Of a DNA stretch of 64,000 bases, positions 18,003 to 26,580 are shown piece after piece. The notes beneath the pieces were generated by a model. It had not been told where the DNA came from. It made no database searches and was given only the letters and a program-made list of their open reading frames with translations. Within the stretch, counting starts at the first letter, position 1, and each line of letters starts with the position of its first letter. Both the position numbers and the translations under genes were made by a program. The DNA is taken from assembly GCF_003148905.1 (NCBI RefSeq), contig NZ_QGHC01000004.1, forward strand, positions 1-64,000, in the 5' to 3' direction. Origin of the DNA: Fulvimonas soli. GTDB lineage: Bacteria > Pseudomonadota > Gammaproteobacteria > Xanthomonadales > Rhodanobacteraceae.

Positions 18003-18016
18003 TTGACTTGCATCAA
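18003..18016. promoter_or_regulatory. FNR-type box between DUF2238 and hsp20
   Basis: TTGACTTGCATCAA fits TTGA(T/C)-N4-(A/G)TCAA. It lies 128 bp before the Hsp20 start and 69 bp before the divergent DUF2238 start. No convincing -10 was found at the canonical spacing in either direction, so which gene it controls is open. Confidence 0.5.
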
Positions 18017-18144
18017 TGCCGCGTCCGCATGCCGGGCGCAGGCTGCGGACTGGCCCGTTCCGCCGGCGCGAGCCGGCGGAACGGCGGATGGACGACCGCC
18101 TCGCCGCGTGCGAAGCGGCCGCAACGACATGCGGAGACGACACC

Positions 18145-18591
18145 ATGACCACACTTGCCCGCTGGAACCCCTTCCGGTCCGTCGCGCGCCTCGACCCGAC
18201 GGCCGGCTTCGACGAATTCTTCCGCGGCCTCGCCGCGCGTCCGCTGTGGCGCGAGCTGGAAGCCGCCCCGGACATGCGCATCGACGTCAGCGAGGACGAC
18301 GGCGCCTTCCACGTGAAGGCCGACATCCCCGGCGTGAGCAAGGACGACATCGAGGTCTCGGTGGAGGGCAGCCAGGTGGCGATCGGCGCCGAGGTCAAGC
18401 GCGAGACGCAGAAGAAGGAGAACCGGAAGGACCTGTGCACGGAGCGCTACTGCGGCCAGGTGTTCCGCAGCTTCACCCTGCCTGCCGAGGTGGACAGCGC
18501 GAAGGCCGAAGCGCACTACGAGAACGGCGTGCTCACCCTCGACCTGCCCAAGAAGGCCAACGGCAGCTCGCGCCGGATCGCCGTCAACTGA
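18145..18591 (+). CDS. Hsp20/alpha-crystallin small heat-shock protein
   Basis: The 148-residue protein has a short N-terminal arm (MTTLARWNPFRSV), an alpha-crystallin domain of about 95 residues (MRIDVSEDDGAFHVKADIPG to the GVLTL motif) and a short tail with RIAV, a degenerate I-x-I motif. Such proteins hold unfolding proteins in oligomers without ATP. The start is preceded by GGAGA. The region 18592-18759 after it holds no gene. The nearby FNR box points to induction when oxygen is low, as for Hsp20 of related bacteria. Confidence 0.9.
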   Translation: MTTLARWNPFRSVARLDPTAGFDEFFRGLAARPLWRELEAAPDMRIDVSEDDGAFHVKADIPGVSKDDIEVSVEGSQVAIGAEVKRETQKKENRKDLCTERYCGQVFRSFTLPAEVDSAKAEAHYENGVLTLDLPKKANGSSRRIAVN

Positions 18592-18759
18592 TCCGGGGCC
18601 GGTCCGCGCCCCGCCGCGTGCGGGGTGCGCGACCGGGGAATCGATCGGCCAGGTGGAGGGGCCGCGGTCGCCCCCGGGCACGGCGCGGGCCATCGCGGCC
18701 GCCGTCCGGCACGCTTCTAGCCCGCGCCGGCGCGGGACCAGGCGCCGCCGCGCGCCTAG

Positions 18760-19280
18760 GGCCTGTCATCAATTGACTAGATAAGCGAAGCTTGGGTTTT
18801 CTTGCGAGCGCAGCCGTTCAATGACCCGACGCTATGGACTTCGAGACGATCAATGGGTTCGCATCGAGCCTCTTTTGCCCGGCCGGCCCGGGCATGTCGG
18901 GGTGACGGCGAAGGACAATCGGCGGTTCGTTGAAGCCGTGCTGTACCGGCCAAGCTTCGGATCTGGAAGGTGCCGATGCCTTGTTGCCGAGCTTGTCGAC
19001 CCAGGCATTGATTGCCGACCGAGCCTACGATGCGCAGGCTCGGGTCATTGAACCCATGCAGCGCATCGGGGCACAGGTCGTCATTCCCTCCCATCCGACG
19101 CGAAAGGTGATGCGGGACTACGATCGGGCGCTATACAAAGCCCGGCACCTGATCGAGAACTTCTTCGCCAAGCTCAAGCAGTACCGCGCCATCGCCACTC
19201 GATACGACAAAACGGCTCGTAATTTCCTCGGTGCTATCTACGGCGCTGCCGCCGTCATCCTGCTCAATTGATGACACGCC
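18760..19280. mobile_element. Internally deleted IS5-family (IS427-group) element, 521 bp, with CTAG target duplication
   Basis: Terminal inverted repeats GGCCTGTCATCAATTGA (left) and GGCGTGTCATCAATTGA (right, reverse strand) differ at one base. CTAG at 18756-18759 and at 19281-19284 is a direct 4-bp target duplication, as expected for the YTAR target of IS427-type elements. The transposase is missing its middle, so this is a non-autonomous derivative movable only in trans. The right CTAG contains the stop codon (TAG) of the Host_attach gene. Confidence 0.9.
18821..19271 (+). pseudogene. IS5-family DDE transposase, central part deleted
   Basis: The first 43 codons read MTRRYGLRDDQWVRIEPLLPG to VEAVLYR, the usual N-terminus. 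At about 18952 the sequence jumps, in another frame, to GQASDLEGADALLP and continues through LIADRAYDA and DRALYKARHLIENFFAKLKQ (the C-terminal Y-R-E region) to the end. The missing centre holds a catalytic aspartate, so no activity is expected. Roughly 300 bp are missing relative to typical 800-850-bp relatives. Confidence 0.85.
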
Positions 19281-19724
19281 CTAGTGCAGCAGCCGCGACG
19301 GCAGCCGCTCGCGCAGTTCCGCGGTGGGCAGGGTGGTGAGGTTGCGCCGCACCTCGCCGGTCACGTGCTGCATCAGCGGCGCGCCGATGTGCTCGTGCAG
19401 CGCGCCGAGGAAGCGCGGCGGCGCCACCAGCACCAGCTTCTCGTAGCGGCGTTCCTCCAGCCCGCGCGCCAGCGCGTCGCCGAGCAGGCGGGCGAAGTTG
19501 CCGGCGCTCTTCTCGCGCGGCGTGGTGTGCGGCTCGATCGCGTGCCGCGCGCTGCCGACGCTTTCCGCCGCGCGCGGCGGCCGGTCGCGGGTGAGGCTGC
19601 GGCCGGGCAGGCGGCCCTCGGGGTTGTCGAAGCAGGCCACCTCGTTCCATACGCCGTTGCGCGCGTTGCACTCGATCACGCGCGCCCGCGCGCCGTCCGC
19701 CACCAGGATCCAGGTCTGCGCCAT
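19281..19724 (-). CDS. Host_attach-family protein (protein required for attachment to host cells)
   Basis: The 147-residue protein begins MAQTWILVADGARARVIECN and has the family landmarks PEGRLPGRSLTRDRP, SARHAIEPHTTPREKSAGNFA and LVLVAPPRFLGALHEHIG. The fold resembles translation factor eRF1 domain 2/baeRF proteins. Despite the family name, the biochemical role is not defined. Start at 19724 matches the family; a longer in-frame start at 19769 adds a basic, low-complexity tail. Its TAG stop lies in the CTAG duplicated by the IS5-type insertion, so the product is unaltered. An FNR promoter is upstream. Confidence 0.85.
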   Translation of the reverse strand: MAQTWILVADGARARVIECNARNGVWNEVACFDNPEGRLPGRSLTRDRPPRAAESVGSARHAIEPHTTPREKSAGNFARLLGDALARGLEERRYEKLVLVAPPRFLGALHEHIGAPLMQHVTGEVRRNLTTLPTAELRERLPSRLLH

Positions 19725-19778
19725 GTCGTCGCCTCCTGCCGGCCGCGGCCTTCGCCGGCGTGTGCCCAAGGTGGAGGC

Positions 19779-19820
19779 AATCTAGCGCGCAGGCCGGAAG
19801 ATTCCGTTGACGCCGGTCAA
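19779..19820 (-). promoter_or_regulatory. FNR-type promoter of the Host_attach gene
   Basis: Box TTGACGCCGGTCAA (19807-19820) is followed, reading leftward, by a -10 TAGATT (19784-19779). Centre spacing is 32 bp. The GCTAGATTGCC block is the same as that in the NRAMP promoter (896-901), supporting a shared promoter type. Confidence 0.65.
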
Positions 19821-20067
19821 GCCGGTCCCGCGCTGGACGGGGCGGCTGTCACGCGCCAGCCTGCCGCCGGGAAATCGCGGCGGGCCGGCCGAGCGGACCA
19901 GGATGCTCCGGCCGGGCGCCGCCCGCCATCGGCCGGGCGGGATAGGCGGAGCATCCAGTGTCGGCATGCGCCGGGCGGGGACTAGGCTTGCGCCATCCGC
20001 CGCGCGCCGTGGACGGCACCGGGCATGCGCGGCGCCGCGGTTCGGTCCCGACTGGAGGGCGACGATC

Positions 20068-20844
20068 ATGCGTGCCTTGCTCACCCTCGGCTACGGCGCG
20101 GTCTGCTACGCCGTGTTCTTCCTCACCTTCCTCTACGCCATCGGCTTCGTCGGCGACCTGCCGCTGCCCAGGACCGTGGACCGCCCGCTGCCCGCCGGGC
20201 CGGCGACGCCCGCCATGTGGGTGATCGACCTGGCGCTGCTGGGCCTGTTCGCCATGCAGCACAGCGGCATGGCGCGGCGCGGCTTCAAGGCCTGGCTCGC
20301 GCGCCTGCTGCCGCCGGCCGTCGAGCGCAGCACCTACGTGCTGCTGTCCAGCCTCGCGCTGATCCTGCTGTTCTGGCAGTGGCGGCCGCTGCCCGGCACG
20401 GTCTGGAACGTCGGCGGCTGGGCCGCCTGGCCGCTGCTCGCGCTGTGCGCGTGCGGCTGGCTGCTGGTGCTCAGCGGCACCTTCGTGATCAACCATTTCG
20501 ACCTGTTCGGCCTGCGCCAGGTCTGGCTGGACGCGCAGGGGCGGCCGTACACGCCGCTGCCGTTCAAGCGCCACCTGTACTACCGCGTCGTGCGCCATCC
20601 GCTGATGCTCGGTTTCATCGTCGCGTTCTGGGCCACGCCGCGGATGAGCGTGGGCCACCTGCTGTTCGCCGCCGCCAGCACCGCCTACATCCTGGTCGCG
20701 GTGAGGTTCCTGGAGGAGCGCGACCTGGTCGCCCTCCACGGCGGCGATTACCGCCGCTACCAGCGCGAGGTGCCCATGCTGTGCCCCTGGCCGCGCCCGC
20801 ATCGCGGCGGCATCGCGCGGCCCACGCCGCGCGCGGTGCGCTAG
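20068..20844 (+). CDS. mddA: Methanethiol S-methyltransferase-like membrane protein (MddA/NnrU family)
   Basis: The 258-residue integral membrane protein starts MRALLTLGYGAVCYAVFFLTFLYAIGFVGD, typical of MddA. It carries the isoprenylcysteine-methyltransferase-like C-terminal motif (YYRVVRHPLMLGFIVAFWATP, near residues 170-190) and the later E-E-R-D-L segment used for S-adenosylmethionine binding. MddA methylates methanethiol to dimethyl sulfide; related NnrU proteins have other roles, so the exact substrate is inferred. GGAGGGC lies 9 bp before ATG 20068. Confidence 0.75.
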   Translation: MRALLTLGYGAVCYAVFFLTFLYAIGFVGDLPLPRTVDRPLPAGPATPAMWVIDLALLGLFAMQHSGMARRGFKAWLARLLPPAVERSTYVLLSSLALILLFWQWRPLPGTVWNVGGWAAWPLLALCACGWLLVLSGTFVINHFDLFGLRQVWLDAQGRPYTPLPFKRHLYYRVVRHPLMLGFIVAFWATPRMSVGHLLFAAASTAYILVAVRFLEERDLVALHGGDYRRYQREVPMLCPWPRPHRGGIARPTPRAVR

Positions 20845-20852
20845 GCGCGGCG

Positions 20853-21236
20853 CTAGCCGATCGCCAGCAGCTGGCGCGCCACGTACACGGCGAGGAAGCC
20901 GGCCATCACGATCAGCAGCGGCGCCATCAGGCGCTCCAGCAGCGTGCGACCGTAGCTCCGCACTTCCGGGGAGTCGATCAGCCTGCGGTTGCGGTCGAAG
21001 CGGATCGTGACCAGCAGCACCACCAGCGCGCCGAACAGCAGCAGGAGCGGCCCCAGCACTTCCGAGGCGTGCACGTGCAGCCGCGGCACCGGCTGGCCGG
21101 CGGCGCGCGAGGCGTAGGCCAGGAAGATGTCGAAGCGCTCCAGCAGGAAGCCGAAGGCCATCACGGTGATCGCCGTGCGCACCCAGGCGAGGTAGGTGCG
21201 CTCGTTGGCGGCATGGTCGCCGAAACAGGGAATCAT
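20853..21236 (-). CDS. DUF202 (YidH-like) small membrane protein
   Basis: From ATG 21236 the 127-residue product reads MIPCFGDHAANERTYLAWVRTAITVMAFGFLLERFD, the DUF202 signature, and has three hydrophobic helices. An upstream ATG at 21311 would add a Pro/Gly-rich tail and is less likely. The function of the family is unknown. It is convergent with the mddA-like gene (8 bp apart). Confidence 0.75.
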   Translation of the reverse strand: MIPCFGDHAANERTYLAWVRTAITVMAFGFLLERFDIFLAYASRAAGQPVPRLHVHASEVLGPLLLLFGALVVLLVTIRFDRNRRLIDSPEVRSYGRTLLERLMAPLLIVMAGFLAVYVARQLLAIG

Positions 21237-21367
21237 GCCGCGTAGCAGATGCCGTGGTGCGTCCAGGCCGGGTGAAGCGCCTCCGCCGCCCCGCGGCAAC
21301 GGAGCGTTCATGCAATGCGGGCCCGGCTCGGCGACACTCCCTGCCTTTGGCTGAGCGCGAGGCGGCA

Positions 21368-22483
21368 TTGCCGGATCGGTCGATTCCACGGAAATCGGGA
21401 TGCCTGCTGGCCCTGGCCGTCCTGCTGCAGGGGGCGGGCATGTCGACGCGGGCCGCGTCCGCGTCGGCGGACCGGGACGCGGCGGGCAGGGCCTCCATCC
21501 AGGTGCGCAGCGACCGCCTGACGCTGCGCGTGGCCAAGGCGCCGCAGGTCTACCTGTCCGGCCCCATCGGCCCGGATGCGCTGCGGCAGGTCGACGGGAT
21601 GCTGCGCTCGGGCCGGATCCCGCGCGGCTCGGACGTCTATCTGGATTCCTCGGCCGGCGATGTGCCTTCCGGGCTGGCGCTGGGGCGGCTGTTCCGCTCG
21701 GCCGGGCTCAACACCCACGTGGGGCTGTGGCGCAAGCCGACGCGCAGCGTGGTACCGGCGCGCCCGGCGGTCTGCCTGGACGCCTGCGCGTATGCCTACC
21801 TGGGCGGCGTGTACCGCTGGGCGCCGAGCGGGTCGGACCGCATCGGCCTGCACGCATCGCTGCTGCCGGGCCCGCAAGGCGCGAGCGGGCCCGCGCAGCC
21901 GGCCTCGCCCGCGGCGCTGCGCGACTACCTGGTCGAGATGGACGTGCGCCCCGACTATTTCGCCCACGTGCTGGGCCCGGCGGAGAACGGCGTGGTCTGG
22001 TGGAAGCCGGAGGAGATGGCGCCCTGGCTGGTGGCCAACAACGGCCGCCAGCCGCTGGCCGCGTCCTACCAGCCGGGGCCCGCGCCGCAGCTGACGCTGT
22101 CGCAGACGGTGCGCGGCGGGCGGAACCGGATCGCATTGCGCTGCGCGCCCGGCGGCGTGACGCTGACCGCCTACTACACGGTGGGCTACGAGCACGCCCG
22201 GCAGCTGGCCTCGCAGGCCCGCGCAGCCTATTTCGAGGTGGAGCGGCAACCCTGGCAGCCGCAGCCGGGCGAGCGCCCGCATGCGGAGGGCGACGCGCTG
22301 GTGTTCGCCCGCCCGCTGCCGTTCGCCGAGCTGAACCGCGTGCTGCGCACGGTCTCGCTGGGCGCCTGGGTCGAGACCGCCGCCGGCCGCGTCCGCTATG
22401 GCTTCCTCGTCGCGCCGGCCGCGGCGTGGGAGGGCACGCGCGCGTTCTACGCCGATTGCCGGGCGTTGCAGGGGAGGCGGTGA
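21368..22483 (+). CDS. Periplasmic ClpP/crotonase-fold protein (COG3904-like), catalytic serine not conserved
   Basis: The product has a signal peptide (RKSGCLLALAVLLQGAGMSTRAASA). A ClpP-like domain follows: QVYLSGPIGPDAL, SDVYLDSSAGDVPSGLALGRLFR, and CLDACAYAYLGG-VYRW at the usual active-site helix. In relatives the motif is C-x-S-A-C-x-Y; here aspartate replaces the serine, so proteolysis is doubtful. A second domain of about 150 residues is unrecognised. The start is uncertain: TTG 21368 gives a plausible signal peptide, while ATG 21254 would add 38 residues and overlap the divergent gene's upstream region. Confidence 0.6.
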   Translation: MPDRSIPRKSGCLLALAVLLQGAGMSTRAASASADRDAAGRASIQVRSDRLTLRVAKAPQVYLSGPIGPDALRQVDGMLRSGRIPRGSDVYLDSSAGDVPSGLALGRLFRSAGLNTHVGLWRKPTRSVVPARPAVCLDACAYAYLGGVYRWAPSGSDRIGLHASLLPGPQGASGPAQPASPAALRDYLVEMDVRPDYFAHVLGPAENGVVWWKPEEMAPWLVANNGRQPLAASYQPGPAPQLTLSQTVRGGRNRIALRCAPGGVTLTAYYTVGYEHARQLASQARAAYFEVERQPWQPQPGERPHAEGDALVFARPLPFAELNRVLRTVSLGAWVETAAGRVRYGFLVAPAAAWEGTRAFYADCRALQGRR

Positions 22484-22654
22484 AGCCCGCGCCGTTCGTG
22501 AGAGCGGTCTGCCTGGCAACCCGAACTCCGTCGCCGCCGCCTGGATCACGGTGGAGCGGCTGAAACCAAGCGTTCGGGGAAGCCGATCCAGGCCGCGTCG
22601 CGGCCGAAGGATCGCCGCAAGCGAAGCCCGACCCGGCTTGTCGGGCATGCATGC

Positions 22655-22683
22655 AAAAAGGGCTCCGCTTGATCGCGGAGCCC
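22655..22683 (-). terminator. Rho-independent terminator of fadA
   Basis: On the minus strand a perfect 9-bp stem (GGGCTCCGC/GCGGAGCCC) with a 6-nt loop is followed by TTTTT. It lies 34 bp after the thiolase stop codon. Confidence 0.85.
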
Positions 22684-22716
22684 TCCGGTTTCGTCGATCC
22701 CGGTCAAAGGGAAAGG

Positions 22717-23922
22717 TCAGAGTGACTCGAAGATTCCCGCCGCGCCCATGCCGGTGCCGATGCACATGGTCACCATGCCGTACTTCTGCTTGCGCCGGCG
22801 CAGGCCGTGGATCAGCGTGGCGGCGCGGATCGCGCCGGTGGCGCCCAGCGGGTGGCCCAGCGCGATGGCGCCGCCCAGCGGGTTGACCCTGGCCGGGTCC
22901 AGGCCGAGGTCCTTGATCACCGCCAGCGACTGCGCGGCGAAGGCCTCGTTGAGCTCGATCCAGTCGAGCTGGTCCTGGGTGAGGCCGCATTGCCTGAGCG
23001 CCTTCGGGATCGCCTCCTTCGGCCCGATGCCCATGATCTCCGGCTTCACGCCGGCCACCGCGTAGCCGACGAAGCGGGCGAGCGGGGTGAGGCCGTAGTC
23101 CTTGATCGCCTGTTCGCTGGCCAGCAGCAGCGCGCCGGCGCCGTCGGACATCTGCGAGGAGTTGCCCGCGGTCACCGTGCCGCCGAACTGGCCGTTGCGG
23201 AACACCGGCTTGAGCTTGCCCAGCACTTCCGGCGTGCTGCCCGGGCGCGGGCCCTCGTCGGTGTCGATCACGCGGCTGTCGGTGCGGATGCCGCGGGTGG
23301 CGAGGTCGGGGTAGTGGTCGTCGAGGCGGAACGGGCTGATCTCGTCCCTGAACTCGCCGGCGGCGATGGCCTTGAGCGCGCGCTCGTGGCTCTGCGCGGC
23401 GAAGGCGTCCTGCTCCTCGCGGCCGATCTTCCACTGCTTGGCGACGTTCTCGGCGGTGATGCCCATGCCGTAGGCGATGCCGATGTTCTCGTCGGTGAAG
23501 ATCGCCGGGTTCATGGCGATCTTGTGGCCCATCATCGGCACCATGGTCATGCTCTCGGTGCCGCCGGCGAGCATCAGGTCGGCCTCGCCCAGGCGGATGC
23601 GGTCGGCGGCCATCGCGATGGCCTGCACGCCGGAGGAGCAGAAGCGGTTGATGGTGACGCCCGGCACGGTGTCGGGCAGGCCGGCCAGCAGCACGCCGAT
23701 GCGCGCCACGTTCATGCCCTGCTCGGCCTCGGGCATGGCGCAGCCGATCACGGCGTCGCCGATGCGGTGCGGGTCGACGCCCGGCGCCTGCGCCAGCACG
23801 GCCTTGATGACGTGGGCGAGCAGGTCGTCGGGACGGGTGTTGCGGAACACGCCGCGCGGCGCCTTGCCGACCGGGGTGCGGGTGGCGGCGACGATGTAGG
23901 CGTCTTGGACTTGCTTGGTCAT
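22717..23922 (-). CDS. fadA: Acetyl-CoA C-acyltransferase (thiolase)
   Basis: The 401-residue thiolase has the acyl-enzyme cysteine in [12 protein letters not shown] (near residue 92), the histidine in NEAFAAQ-type and GHPLG motifs ([15 protein letters not shown], near residue 357), and the final cysteine in [11 protein letters not shown]. It performs the last step of fatty-acid beta-oxidation, releasing acetyl-CoA. Start ATG 23922 is preferred over a longer frame that runs through the repeat-containing spacer. It follows fadB by 201 bp on the same strand and ends at a strong terminator. Confidence 0.93.
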   Translation of the reverse strand: MTKQVQDAYIVAATRTPVGKAPRGVFRNTRPDDLLAHVIKAVLAQAPGVDPHRIGDAVIGCAMPEAEQGMNVARIGVLLAGLPDTVPGVTINRFCSSGVQAIAMAADRIRLGEADLMLAGGTESMTMVPMMGHKIAMNPAIFTDENIGIAYGMGITAENVAKQWKIGREEQDAFAAQSHERALKAIAAGEFRDEISPFRLDDHYPDLATRGIRTDSRVIDTDEGPRPGSTPEVLGKLKPVFRNGQFGGTVTAGNSSQMSDGAGALLLASEQAIKDYGLTPLARFVGYAVAGVKPEIMGIGPKEAIPKALRQCGLTQDQLDWIELNEAFAAQSLAVIKDLGLDPARVNPLGGAIALGHPLGATGAIRAATLIHGLRRRKQKYGMVTMCIGTGMGAAGIFESL

Positions 23923-23948
23923 GGCTGGGTTCTCGGTGGAGTGGGAGC

Positions 23949-24120
23949 GGGGAACAGGGAACGGGGAACGTGCAGGTGGCGCCGGTACGTCGCTGCCGGC
24001 CTGGGCGTCTCGTTCTCGTACCCTCCGATCAAAGGTGGCCGGGATCAGGTCCGGGGCAGGGCGCAAGGGACATGCTTACGACAGCCTTCGCGTTCCCTGT
24101 TCCCCGTTCCCTGTTCCCGC
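23949..24120. repeat. Inverted GGGAACAGGGAACGGGGAAC repeat pair in the fadB-fadA gap
   Basis: A 20-bp sequence GGGAACAGGGAACGGGGAAC (within 23949-23970) recurs in inverted orientation at 24091-24120. It could form a long hairpin in the fadBA transcript. The 201-bp gap holds no gene. Confidence 0.7.
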
Positions 24121-24123
24121 GTT

Positions 24124-26505
24124 TCAATTGCGCAACGGCTTGCCCGTCGCCATCGTGTGCGCGATGCGCGCCTGGGTCTTCTCGGTCCTGGCCAGCTCCA
24201 CGAAGTGCTTGCGCTCCAGGTCGAGCAGCCACTGCTCGTCCACCAGCGAGCCGCGCTCGATCGCGCCGCCGCACAGGGTGTCGGCGATGCGCGCGGCGAT
24301 CGCCACGTCGTGCTCGGAGGCGAAGTAGCCGGCCTGCAGGTTGGCGAGCTGGGCGCGGAAGGTGGCGGTGCCGACGTCGCCGGCGACCGGGATCGCGCGC
24401 TGGTACAGCGGCGGGCGCCAGCCGCTCTCGGCCAGCGCCAGCGCGGTCTTCTTCGCCACGTGGAGCAGCTCGTAGGCGTTGAACACCACCACGTCGCTGT
24501 CGCGCATCAGGCCCATCTGCTTGGCCTCCAGCGCGCTGCCGGCGACCTTGGCCATCGCCACGGTCTCGAACACCTTCTTCAGCGCCTCGAACGGGTCGGC
24601 CGGGTTGGCCTTGGCCGCGCGCAGCGCCAGCTCGTGCAGGCCGCCGCCGGCGGGCAGCAGGCCCACGCCGGCCTCGACCAGGCCGATGTAGCTCTCCAGC
24701 GCCGCCACGGTGCGCGCCGAGTGCATCTGGAACTCGCAGCCGCCGCCCAGGCACAGGCCGCGCACCGCGGCCACCACCGGCACCAGCGCGTGCTTGATGC
24801 GCATGCTGGTGCGCTGGAAGTTGGCGACCATCGCCTCGAAGGCGTCGAACTTGCCCGCCTGCAGCAGGCCCAGCGCGCCCTTCAGGTCGGCGCCGGCGGA
24901 GAACGGCTCGCCGGTCTGCCAGATCACCACCGCCCTGAGCTTCTCCTCCGCGATGCCGATGGCGTGCTGGATGCCGTCGAGCACGTGGTCGTTGACCGTG
25001 TTCATCTTGGTCTTGAACGAGAGGATGCCCACGCCGTCGTCGCCCAGCGTCCACAGGCGCACGCCCTCGTTCTCCCACACGGTGGTGCCCTGGTCGAACT
25101 TCTCGCCCAGGATCGGATCGGGGAACAGCTGGCGCGCGTAGACCGGATGCGACGAACGCGGCTCGTACTTGCCCTCGGCGGCCGACCAGGAGCCTTCCTT
25201 GCCGTGCACGCCGGCGCGGCCGTCGGTGACCCACGCGGGCAGCGGCGCCTTGCTCATCGCCTTGCCGGCGTCGATGTCCTCCTGGATCCACTTGGCCACC
25301 TGCTGCCAGCCGGCGGCCTGCCAGGTCTCGAACGGGCCGAGCTTCCAGCCGTAGCCCCAGCGGATGGCGAAGTCGACGTCGCGCGCGGTGTCGGCGATGC
25401 CGGCCAGATGGTAGGCGGTGTAGTGGAACAGGTCGCGGAAGGTCGCCCACAGGAACTGCGCCTGCGGGTCGGACGAGGCGCGCAGCCTGGCGAACTTCTC
25501 GGCCGGGTCCTTGATGGCGAGGATCGCGGCCACCTCGTCGGAGGCCTTCGGCTCGGACGGCACGTAGTCCTTCTTCGCCAAGTCGAGCACCACGATATCC
25601 TTGCCGACCTTCTTGTAGAAGCCCGCGCCGTTCTTCTGGCCCAGCGCGCCCGCGTCGATCAGGCCCTGCAGCCAGCTCGGCGCCTTGAAGTACTCGTGCC
25701 ACGGGTCGTCGGCCAGGGTGTCGGCCATGGTCTTGATGACGTGCGCCATCGTGTCCAGGCCCACCACGTCGGCGGTGCGGTAGGTGGCGCTCTTGGGGCG
25801 GCCCACGGCCGGGCCGGTGAGCGCGTCCACCACGTCGAAGCCCAAGCCGAACTGCTCGGTGTGGTGCATGGTGGCCAGCATCGAGAACACGCCGATGCGG
25901 TTGCCGATGAAGTTGGGCGTGTCCTTGGCGATCACCACGCCCTTGCCGACGGTGGTGGTGAGGAAGGCTTCCAGGCCCTCGATCACCTTCGGGTCGGTGA
26001 GCCGGGTCGGGATCAGCTCGACCAGGTGCATGTAGCGCGGCGGGTTGAAGAAGTGCACGCCGCTGAAGCGGTGGCGCAGCTCCTCCGGCAGCGCCTCGGC
26101 CAGGCCGTTGATCGACAGGCCCGAGGTGTTGGAGGCCAGCACCGCGCCGGGAGCGACGTGCGGGGCGATCTTCCGGTACAGGTCGAGCTTCCAGTCCATC
26201 CGCTCGGCGATCGCCTCGACGATCAGGTCGCAGTCCTCGAGCAGGTCCAGATGCTCGTCGTAGTTGGCCGGGACGATCGCGGCCGCGCGGTCCTTGTCGG
26301 CCAGCGGGGCGGGCGAGAGCTTCTTGAGGTTCTCGATGGCCTTCAGCGCGATGCCGCTCTTGGGGCCTTCCTTCGCGGGCAGGTCGAACAGCACGGTCTC
26401 GACGTCGGCGTTGGTCAGGTGCGCGGCGATCTGCGCGCCCATCACGCCGGCGCCGAGCACCGCGGCCTTGCGGATGCGTAGCGCGGTCTGGGGCGATGCG
26501 GTCAT
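24124..26505 (-). CDS. fadB: 3-hydroxyacyl-CoA dehydrogenase/enoyl-CoA hydratase (FadB/FadN-type)
   Basis: The 793-residue protein starts with the NAD-binding dehydrogenase (AAVLGAGVMGAQIAAHL, Rossmann GxGxxG near residues 16-26; signature region DTPNFIGNRIG). A hydratase/isomerase (crotonase) domain follows toward the C-terminus (AGADLKGALG and GLCLGGGCEFQMHSARTVAA, near residues 510-570). The order dehydrogenase then hydratase is that of FadN-like proteins, the reverse of E. coli FadB. It carries out hydration and NAD-dependent oxidation of enoyl-CoA. It is probably cotranscribed with the TetR gene upstream (75-bp gap) and fadA downstream. Confidence 0.92.
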   Translation of the reverse strand: MTASPQTALRIRKAAVLGAGVMGAQIAAHLTNADVETVLFDLPAKEGPKSGIALKAIENLKKLSPAPLADKDRAAAIVPANYDEHLDLLEDCDLIVEAIAERMDWKLDLYRKIAPHVAPGAVLASNTSGLSINGLAEALPEELRHRFSGVHFFNPPRYMHLVELIPTRLTDPKVIEGLEAFLTTTVGKGVVIAKDTPNFIGNRIGVFSMLATMHHTEQFGLGFDVVDALTGPAVGRPKSATYRTADVVGLDTMAHVIKTMADTLADDPWHEYFKAPSWLQGLIDAGALGQKNGAGFYKKVGKDIVVLDLAKKDYVPSEPKASDEVAAILAIKDPAEKFARLRASSDPQAQFLWATFRDLFHYTAYHLAGIADTARDVDFAIRWGYGWKLGPFETWQAAGWQQVAKWIQEDIDAGKAMSKAPLPAWVTDGRAGVHGKEGSWSAAEGKYEPRSSHPVYARQLFPDPILGEKFDQGTTVWENEGVRLWTLGDDGVGILSFKTKMNTVNDHVLDGIQHAIGIAEEKLRAVVIWQTGEPFSAGADLKGALGLLQAGKFDAFEAMVANFQRTSMRIKHALVPVVAAVRGLCLGGGCEFQMHSARTVAALESYIGLVEAGVGLLPAGGGLHELALRAAKANPADPFEALKKVFETVAMAKVAGSALEAKQMGLMRDSDVVVFNAYELLHVAKKTALALAESGWRPPLYQRAIPVAGDVGTATFRAQLANLQAGYFASEHDVAIAARIADTLCGGAIERGSLVDEQWLLDLERKHFVELARTEKTQARIAHTMATGKPLRN

Positions 26506-26580
26506 TGGCTTCTCCGGTGATGCGGACAGGTAGAGACGTGAAGTAAAGGCGCCGGCCGTTGCCGGCCGGCGACCGGGATT

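Noticed and set aside
22703-22716. Possible FNR half-site near fadA
   Set aside because: Only a GGTCAA half is present, and it lies downstream of the gene.
22807-26481. 1224-codon plus-strand open frame across fadA and fadB
   Set aside because: Antisense to two well-supported enzymes; content is His/Arg/Gly/Val-rich without domains.
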